Shown: positions 35,981-41,422 of the stretch, piece by piece
Layout: every line of letters begins with the position of its first letter
Numbering within the stretch: position 1 is the first letter of the stretch
NCBI GenBank assembly: GCA_905478975.1
Contig: CAJQKW010000068.1
Coordinates: 1-41,422, forward strand
Origin: an uncultured Pseudomonadales bacterium
GTDB taxonomy: Bacteria; Pseudomonadota; Gammaproteobacteria; Pseudomonadales; Porticoccaceae
Direction: 5' to 3'
Length of the DNA: 41,422 bases
The notes under the pieces: generated by a model
The model's database searches: none
The model's input: the letters and a program-made list of their open reading frames with translations, nothing else
What the model was told of the DNA's origin: nothing
Made by a program: the position numbers and the translations under genes

Positions 35981-37210
35981 ATGGCAGCAAAGTCCAGATG
36001 CATCATTATCGGCGCCAGCCACGCAGCGGCCCAACTCGCCCCGACTTTACGCCAACAGGGATGGACCGGTTCCATCTCGATGATCTCCAATGAATATGCC
36101 CTACCCTACCATCGTCCCCCGCTATCAAAAGACTATTTAGCCGGAACGAAAACCGCCGAGCAAATCCTAATCCGCCCCGCCGCTGTCTACAAAAAATGTA
36201 ATGTCGGCATCACCATGGGCGTCACCGCCGCCGCCATTGATCGCCCCAACAAGCAACTACTGCTCGAAGATGGCATGGCCCTCGACTACGACAAGCTGGT
36301 GCTGACCACCGGCGCACGGGTGCGGAAAATCGATATTCCCGGTGTGAATTTAAACGGCGTATTTTATTTGCGTGACCTCCATGATGCCCAACAGATCAAA
36401 ATGTTTACCGGCGCCAATAAGCGCGCAGTAATCATCGGTGGCGGTTATATAGGTCTGGAAACCGCCTCGGCATTGCGCAGCCTCGGCATGCAGGTCACCG
36501 TGCTCGAAGCCATGCCGCGTATTTTACAGCGCGTCACCGCACCGGAAGTGGCCGCGTTCTATGCCCGCATTCACCAAGAGGAAGGCGTCGAAATTGTTGC
36601 CGATGTGCAAGCTGTGAGTATCAGTGGCGACAAGCAGGTGGCGTCCGTGCAATGCCATAACGGCGCTGAATATGAAGCAGATTTAGTGATTATCGGTGTC
36701 GGCGTAATACCCAACACAGAGTTAGCTGAACAGGCTGGCCTGAAGATCGACAACGGTATTGTCGTCGACGAATATGCCCGCACCAGCGACGAAGATATTT
36801 TGGCCGCTGGCGACTGCACCTCCCATTACAATCCAATCTATCAACGCCATCTGCGTCTCGAGTCCGTGCAAAACGCACTCGACCAAGCCTCAGTGGCAGC
36901 CAATACTATTTGTGGCAATCTCAAGCCCTACTCAGCACTGCCCTGGTTCTGGTCTGATCAATATGATCTCAAACTACAGATCGCCGGTCTCTCCCAGGGC
37001 TATACAGATGTAGTTGTGCGTGGTGATATTGACGGCAGCCGAAGCTTTGCTGCGTTTTATATGCGCGAAGGCAAATTATTGGCGGTGGATGCGGTGAATC
37101 GACCGCAGGAATTTATGTTCGGCAAGCGCCTGATTATGCAGGGCAATCAGCTCGACCCAGGGCAACTGGCAGATGACAGCCTGTCTTTAAAAACACTGTT
37201 AACCAGTTAA
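35981..37210 (+). CDS. FAD-dependent ferredoxin reductase (NAD(P)H-dependent)
   Basis: The 409-aa flavoprotein belongs to the putidaredoxin/rhodocoxin/BphA4-type ferredoxin reductase family. The N-terminal FAD motif is CIIIGASHAAAQLAPTLR (about 7-24), followed by PYHRPPLSKDYLAG. The NAD-binding motif is AVIIGGGYIGLETASALR (about 149-166), and the second FAD motif is DEDILAAGDCTSH (about 270-282). The ATG has AGGAG upstream. The [2Fe-2S] ferredoxin follows after 53 bases, and the two form an electron-transfer chain from NAD(P)H. No cytochrome P450 or oxygenase gene is present in the window, so the final acceptor is unknown. Confidence 0.92.
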   Translation: MAAKSRCIIIGASHAAAQLAPTLRQQGWTGSISMISNEYALPYHRPPLSKDYLAGTKTAEQILIRPAAVYKKCNVGITMGVTAAAIDRPNKQLLLEDGMALDYDKLVLTTGARVRKIDIPGVNLNGVFYLRDLHDAQQIKMFTGANKRAVIIGGGYIGLETASALRSLGMQVTVLEAMPRILQRVTAPEVAAFYARIHQEEGVEIVADVQAVSISGDKQVASVQCHNGAEYEADLVIIGVGVIPNTELAEQAGLKIDNGIVVDEYARTSDEDILAAGDCTSHYNPIYQRHLRLESVQNALDQASVAANTICGNLKPYSALPWFWSDQYDLKLQIAGLSQGYTDVVVRGDIDGSRSFAAFYMREGKLLAVDAVNRPQEFMFGKRLIMQGNQLDPGQLADDSLSLKTLLTS

Positions 37211-37263
37211 CGATTACTGCTACTATTATTCACTATTAAATTATTTATTATCGGAGTTCAGTT

Positions 37264-37584
37264 ATGCCCAGAGTCACTTATATTCAGGCCGATGGCCAGA
37301 GCCAGGAAATCAATCTGGAAGCCGGCAGCAACCTGATGCAAGGTGCCGTTGACAATATGATCGACGGGATTGTCGCCGAGTGCGGCGGCTCATGCAGCTG
37401 CGCCACCTGCCACTGCTATATAGATGCGGATTGGGTCGATAAAGTCGAACCTGCCGGTGAGATGGAAACGGATTTGCTCGACTGTGTTAGTGAGCCAAAA
37501 GAAAACAGCCGCCTGTCCTGTCAGGTTACGGTCAGCGATAGCCTAGACGGTCTTGTGGTGCATTTGCCAACTACGCAGTTTTAA
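37264..37584 (+). CDS. [2Fe-2S] ferredoxin (adrenodoxin/putidaredoxin type)
   Basis: The 106-aa ferredoxin has the vertebrate/bacterial-type cluster motif with cysteines C40, C46, C49 and C86 (ECGGSCSCATCHCY and later LSCQV). Extra cysteines at 44 and 51 are also present. It receives electrons from the reductase encoded just upstream. In this family partners are P450s, oxygenases, or Fe-S assembly; ISC-associated Fdx normally lies with hscA, so a dedicated monooxygenase elsewhere is more likely. The ATG has a GGAG ribosome site upstream. Confidence 0.93.
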   Translation: MPRVTYIQADGQSQEINLEAGSNLMQGAVDNMIDGIVAECGGSCSCATCHCYIDADWVDKVEPAGEMETDLLDCVSEPKENSRLSCQVTVSDSLDGLVVHLPTTQF

Positions 37585-37624
37585 GCCTGACGCAAACTGA
37601 CCAGCCCGAGCTGTTCTTGAAAAC

Positions 37625-37655
37625 CCTGCCCAACGATAAAATATTGTCGGGCAGG
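37625..37655. other. Hairpin after the ferredoxin gene
   Basis: CCTGCCC (37625-37631) pairs with GGGCAGG (37649-37655), with partial pairing further in. It has no T-run of its own and stands just before the bidirectional terminator. Confidence 0.45.
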
Positions 37656-37663
37656 CAAAGACC

Positions 37664-37691
37664 AAAAAAAGAGCTAACAGCGCTCTTTTTT
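37664..37691. terminator. Bidirectional Rho-independent terminator between ferredoxin and thrC
   Basis: AAAAAAAGAGC pairs with GCTCTTTTTT around a seven-base loop, so it has a T-run on both strands. It serves the plus-strand ferredoxin and the minus-strand hom-thrC operon, which converge here. Confidence 0.88.
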
Positions 37692-37699
37692 ATCAATGG

Positions 37700-39097
37700 C
37701 TACGCCGTAATATTGCCTGCAATAAACGCCTGTACTGCAGCCTGATCATTATCCAGCACGGTGTAGTGCTCTTCTTTCTCAAACAGATCTGCCATATGAG
37801 TCGGCAGCTCAGGGTCAGTAGGATAACCTGCCTCGCGCACCGCGTCCGGGAACTTAGCCGGGTGTGCAGTGGCCAAGGTCACCATGGGTGTTTCATTATT
37901 AGCTCGACAGTGACGCGCCGCATCCAGACCAATCGCTGTATGCGGATCCATCAAATAGTCACTTTCTTTTAACAGGCTGCGAATCATTGTCAGCATGCCG
38001 TCATTGTCACAGCGATGACTGGAAAACAATTCGCGGGCCTTGACCAACACCGAGTCACTGAGCTGCATATCCCCAGCTTTGGCATCTTTCATTAACGCTG
38101 CAATAGCAGCGCCATCGTTATCATAGAGATCAAACAGCAGACGCTCGAAGTTACTTGAGATCATAATATCCATGCTCGGCGCCAGGCTCTGTTCCAACGG
38201 TCGAGTGCTGTGATCATTCTCGCTAATACAGCGGTGTAAAATATCATTCTGGTTAGTGGCAATAACCAACTGCTCTATGGGCAAGCCCATTTTGTGCGCC
38301 AAATAACCGGCAAAAATATCGCCAAAGTTGCCGGTGGGAACTGAGAATGACACCTTGCGCTGGGGCCCGCCCAATGACAGTGAAGCCCAGAAATAGTAGA
38401 CGATCTGCGCCATAATCCGCGCCCAGTTAATCGAGTTTACCGCGGCTAATTGACGCCCTTCAGGCAAAAATGATTGGTCGCTAAAGCTCGCTTTAACCAT
38501 ATTCTGGCAGTCATCAAAATTGCCATGCATAGCAATATTGTGCACATTGTCTGCCGCAACCGTGGTCATCTGACGGCGCTGAACCTCAGACACGCGATTG
38601 TGTGGGTGCAGAATAAAGATATCGATATTTTCACAGCGACGGCAGCCTTCAATCGCCGCAGAGCCGGTGTCACCAGAGGTGGCACCCATAATCACGACCT
38701 TCTGTTTGCGCTTGGCGAGAATATAGTCGAGCAGGTTACCCAAGAACTGTAGGGCAAAATCTTTAAACGCCAGAGTGGGGCCGTGAAATAGCTCCATAAT
38801 CCATTCGTTGTGTCCGGTCTGAATCAGCGGTGCAATACCGCCGTGACGGAAGGTGGAATAGGATTTATCAATCAACTGTTTGAGGTCGTCGCGGGGAATG
38901 GCGCCATCGACAAAGGGCGTAATAATCTTTAAAGCCAGATCCTGATAAGACAGACCGGCCCATGAGGCGATCTCTTCACGACTAAACTTGGGCAATTCCT
39001 GGGGGACATAGAGTCCGCCATCTGGGGCCAAACCGGTGAGTACAACCTCTTCAAAACTCTTTGGCTCGCCGCCGCCTCTGGTGCTGATATATTTCAT
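37700..39097 (-). CDS. thrC: Threonine synthase
   Basis: This PLP enzyme makes threonine from O-phosphohomoserine. The 465-aa product has the PLP lysine in LAFKDFALQFLG (K112), the glycine/serine phosphate loop MGATSGDTGSAAIEG near 137-151, and SVPTGNFGDIFAGYLA near 250, matching the longer type of threonine synthase seen in Pseudomonas and E. coli. The N-terminus MKYISTRGG is canonical. Its ATG directly abuts the hom stop codon with no spacer, so the two are co-translated. Confidence 0.97.
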   Translation of the reverse strand: MKYISTRGGGEPKSFEEVVLTGLAPDGGLYVPQELPKFSREEIASWAGLSYQDLALKIITPFVDGAIPRDDLKQLIDKSYSTFRHGGIAPLIQTGHNEWIMELFHGPTLAFKDFALQFLGNLLDYILAKRKQKVVIMGATSGDTGSAAIEGCRRCENIDIFILHPHNRVSEVQRRQMTTVAADNVHNIAMHGNFDDCQNMVKASFSDQSFLPEGRQLAAVNSINWARIMAQIVYYFWASLSLGGPQRKVSFSVPTGNFGDIFAGYLAHKMGLPIEQLVIATNQNDILHRCISENDHSTRPLEQSLAPSMDIMISSNFERLLFDLYDNDGAAIAALMKDAKAGDMQLSDSVLVKARELFSSHRCDNDGMLTMIRSLLKESDYLMDPHTAIGLDAARHCRANNETPMVTLATAHPAKFPDAVREAGYPTDPELPTHMADLFEKEEHYTVLDNDQAAVQAFIAGNITA

Positions 39098-40405
39098 TTA
39101 CTGGTCCAAGTGTTCGACGCGGATAAAGCTTACATTGCCACGTACTGTTTCAAGTTGTTCAATCTGCTCAACCGCTGCATCCAGAGATTTCTCATAGGTG
39201 ATGTTGGTCAGGATAATCACATCCACATACTCTTCCGTGGCCGGCTGCTCTTTCTGGCTGATCGCCTCAATGCTGATACCGGCATCGGCCATAATACCGG
39301 TGACAGTGGACAGCACGCCGGGCTGATCGAGAGCTGAGAAGCGCATATAGAAGCTGGTTTCGATCTCTTGAATATCGAGAATATCCCGCGCTGTGACGGC
39401 ATTAGTGGGCACGCCCAGTGCTGGAATCCAGCTCTGGGGATCATTGTTCATCACTCGTGCTACATCAATGATATCGGCCACCACTGAGGAAGCAGTGGGT
39501 GCTGCGCCTGCGCCTGGGCCATAGAACAGAGTTGTTCCAACAGCATCCGCATTGACCATCACGGCGTTTTGAACATCATCAACACCGGCAATCAGACAAC
39601 TTTTTGGCACTAGGGTTGGGTGAACTCGCAGCTCAATACCCTTGTCAGTCTGGCGGGCAATACCCAGATGCTTCACCGCATAACCCATCTCTCGGGCGTT
39701 GGCCACATCCTGAGGATCCAGCTTGGTGATGCCGTCAGTGAAAACTGACGTGCTGTCCAGGGGAATAGCAAATGCCAGAGAGGCCATAATCACCAGTTTG
39801 TGGGCAGCATCTATGCCTTCCACATCAAAGGTGGGATCGGCTTCGGCGTAACCTTTTTCCTGAGCTTCGGTAAGCACGTCGGCAAACTCACGACCTTTGC
39901 TGTCCATCTCAGAGAGAATAAAGTTTGTGGTGCCATTAATAATGCCAGCCATCCAGTTGATACGGTTGCCAGCAAGGCCTTCACGCAAACCTTTAATAAT
40001 CGGAATGCCTCCGGCCACTGCCGCTTCGTAGGCAACGATCAGATTACACTTCTCGGCGTGGGCGAAAATCTCCATGCCGTGCTCGGCGATCAATGCCTTG
40101 TTGGCAGTGACCACATGCTTGCCATGGTCCAGGGCCATCATCACCAGGTCACGGGCCACCGTGGTGCCACCAATCAGCTCGACGACAATATCAATATCGG
40201 GGTTTTTAGCAACCTCAAAGATATCCCGTGAGACCTGCACGGCAGAGGTATCACAGCTGGCATTATCGCGACGCGCGCCCACCTGAGTAACAGCGATTTC
40301 GCAGTTGGCTCGAGGGTTGATTAATTGGGCGTTATGTTGAAGAAGATTGAGTGTGCCTGAGCCAACTGTGCCCAGACCGCAGATACCGACTTTTACCGAT
40401 TTCAA
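39098..40405 (-). CDS. hom: Homoserine dehydrogenase
   Basis: Hom reduces aspartate semialdehyde to homoserine, the branch point to threonine and methionine. The 435-aa form starts at a TTG (40405; KSVKVGICGLGTVGSG follows) and matches the usual length of about 434 aa. The frame runs open to an earlier start at 40477, but that extension is unlike the family. NAD(P) motif GICGLGTVGSG is at residues 8-18, the catalytic region includes AGIINGTTNFIL near 155, and a C-terminal ACT domain (about 350-430, RFSALDQPGVLSTVTGIMAD) suggests threonine feedback. GGGGAAA precedes the TTG. Confidence 0.95.
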   Translation of the reverse strand: MKSVKVGICGLGTVGSGTLNLLQHNAQLINPRANCEIAVTQVGARRDNASCDTSAVQVSRDIFEVAKNPDIDIVVELIGGTTVARDLVMMALDHGKHVVTANKALIAEHGMEIFAHAEKCNLIVAYEAAVAGGIPIIKGLREGLAGNRINWMAGIINGTTNFILSEMDSKGREFADVLTEAQEKGYAEADPTFDVEGIDAAHKLVIMASLAFAIPLDSTSVFTDGITKLDPQDVANAREMGYAVKHLGIARQTDKGIELRVHPTLVPKSCLIAGVDDVQNAVMVNADAVGTTLFYGPGAGAAPTASSVVADIIDVARVMNNDPQSWIPALGVPTNAVTARDILDIQEIETSFYMRFSALDQPGVLSTVTGIMADAGISIEAISQKEQPATEEYVDVIILTNITYEKSLDAAVEQIEQLETVRGNVSFIRVEHLDQ

Positions 40406-40538
40406 GGTGTTTCCCCGAACTAAAAATGAGTGAATAACATAGGGCACAACAGTAGATGGCAGGCCGCCCTCTGTCAATGCAAGGGCGGGGGATATTCGCT
40501 AAAGCGGGTGCTTTTTATAGCTATATAGCAGCTGCCAA

Positions 40539-41327
40539 TCAGTTGCTTGCGTTCAAACCAAATAACGCAGCAAATTCAGCCGCAGGTTTGTAGCCGGGAA
40601 TCAGTGTGCCGTCCATTAACACAATCGCCGGAGTGCCGGTGACGCCCAGAGACTGACCCAATTGATAATGTGCAGCAACAGGGTTATCTGAACAAACTGC
40701 GGTGCTGGCGCGCTTGCCATTCTTGATCGCCGTGAGGGTTTCATTGGGCGTATCAGAACACCAGGCGGTGGCAATTTGATCAAAGGATTCAGAGACTAAA
40801 CCCGCTCTCGGAAACGCCAGGTAACGCACTTCGATGCCCATGGCATTTAGCTCGGGCACTTCATTGTGCAGCTTGCGGCAATAGCCACAGTCCACATCAG
40901 TGAACACATTGATGATCGCTTTAGTCTCGCCCGCTGGCTTAAAAATGATCATGTCATCAGTGCCACGCGTGGCGAACAGTTCGCGACGTTCGCCATTTAA
41001 TGCCAAGTCGCGAACATCAAGAAATTGGCTGCGGGTAATTTGGTAGAGATTGCCATCAAAGAAGTGTCCACCATCGGCAGAGACATAGAGCAGCGGACCG
41101 CCTTTGACTTGCACGGCATAAAAACCCGGCAGTGCCGCTTCACCGACAAACTCAAAGTTAAGATCAGGGCGCACCGCGGCAAGATTGCCAATAATTTCTT
41201 TTTCGCTAGCGGCCATGGACCACTGGGCACAGCCGAGACTGACGAGGAAAATGGCGATGGCGCTGATAAAGTTGCTTTTGACTTGGCTTTTGACTTGGCT
41301 TTTGATTTTATTTAGGGAGTTATGCAC
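40539..41327 (-). CDS. dsbC: Thiol:disulfide interchange protein DsbC
   Basis: DsbC is a periplasmic disulfide isomerase that corrects wrongly paired cysteines. The 262-aa precursor has a signal peptide (about residues 1-39, ending SMAA), an N-terminal dimerisation domain (NFEFVGEAALPGFYAVQVKG), and a thioredoxin fold with the active site DCGYCRKLH near 150 and the cis-proline loop TGTPAIVLMDG near 230. The start is GTG with AGGA seven bases upstream. Its N-terminal tail KSQVKSQVKS arises from a 12-bp duplication. Position upstream of hom-thrC matches the pseudomonad dsbC-hom-thrC order. Confidence 0.95.
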   Translation of the reverse strand: MHNSLNKIKSQVKSQVKSNFISAIAIFLVSLGCAQWSMAASEKEIIGNLAAVRPDLNFEFVGEAALPGFYAVQVKGGPLLYVSADGGHFFDGNLYQITRSQFLDVRDLALNGERRELFATRGTDDMIIFKPAGETKAIINVFTDVDCGYCRKLHNEVPELNAMGIEVRYLAFPRAGLVSESFDQIATAWCSDTPNETLTAIKNGKRASTAVCSDNPVAAHYQLGQSLGVTGTPAIVLMDGTLIPGYKPAAEFAALFGLNASN

Positions 41328-41398
41328 TTGTCCATCCTAGAAAGTTTTAGGGGCTTTATTGGAGTTGAATACTCCGCAGAGGTTCCCTAAAGGGGTTA

Positions 41399-41422
41399 GA
41401 GAGCGGTTAAGAGAGCGGTTAA
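41399..41422. repeat. Two-copy 12-bp direct repeat at the window edge
   Basis: GAGAGCGGTTAA occurs twice in tandem and runs to the last base. Further copies may lie outside the window. No gene is visible between dsbC and this edge. Confidence 0.8.

Noticed and set aside
40406-40477. N-terminal extension of homoserine dehydrogenase
   Set aside because: The TTG at 40405 gives the usual length and N-terminus; the upstream residues are not family-like.

Overview
The window looks like chromosome of a Gammaproteobacterium with a Pseudomonas-like gene order, probably a marine member of the Cellvibrionales type (SAR92/Porticoccaceae-like). The order nadB | rpoE-rseA-rseB-rseC-mucD ... lepA-lepB-DUF4845-rnc-era-recO-acpS and the order dsbC-hom-thrC are both typical of pseudomonads and relatives. 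The marine assignment is inference from the RTX/DUF4114 protein and general gene style; no rRNA is present to test it. No tRNA, rRNA, prophage, transposase or CRISPR array was seen.

Positions 90-21753 form one long run of minus-strand housekeeping genes. In transcription order they are the envelope-stress sigma factor and its regulators (rpoE, rseA, rseB, rseC, a MucD-type protease), a predicted exported methyltransferase, lepA, lepB, a DUF4845 membrane protein, rnc, era, recO, acpS, cysM, relA, mazG, adk, a lysine/alanine-rich histone-like protein, tsaB, uppP, a beta-hydroxyacid dehydrogenase and an M18 aminopeptidase. Compared with Pseudomonas, pdxJ is missing between recO and acpS, and rlmD is missing between cysM and relA.

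Positions 21932-26847 hold nadB (divergent from rpoE, with overlapping promoter candidates), ygfX-sdhE, ygfZ coupled to a small membrane protein, and an MFS transporter. Positions 27087-31990 are the most distinctive part: a type I secretion operon with an RTX/DUF4114 substrate, an ABC exporter subunit and an HlyD adaptor. The ABC subunit has an intact reading frame, but its nucleotide-binding domain has lost the key residues of every catalytic motif (Walker A Lys to Gln, Walker B Asp-Glu to Glu-Asn, degraded signature, Q-loop and H-loop). It is a candidate pseudo-ATPase exporter.

Positions 31987-37584 carry ung, a MATE transporter, heme A synthase, a small cytochrome c, a seven-copy 41-bp tandem repeat that ends in a Rho-independent terminator, and a ferredoxin reductase/[2Fe-2S] ferredoxin pair. 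Positions 37700-41327 (minus) carry thrC, hom and dsbC. Several genes contain short in-frame tandem duplications (tsaB, nadB, dsbC, the Lys/Ala protein). A dispersed palindromic repeat at 25.5 kb shares sequence with the 35.5 kb array. Replication slippage and repeat spread therefore appear to be active in this genome.
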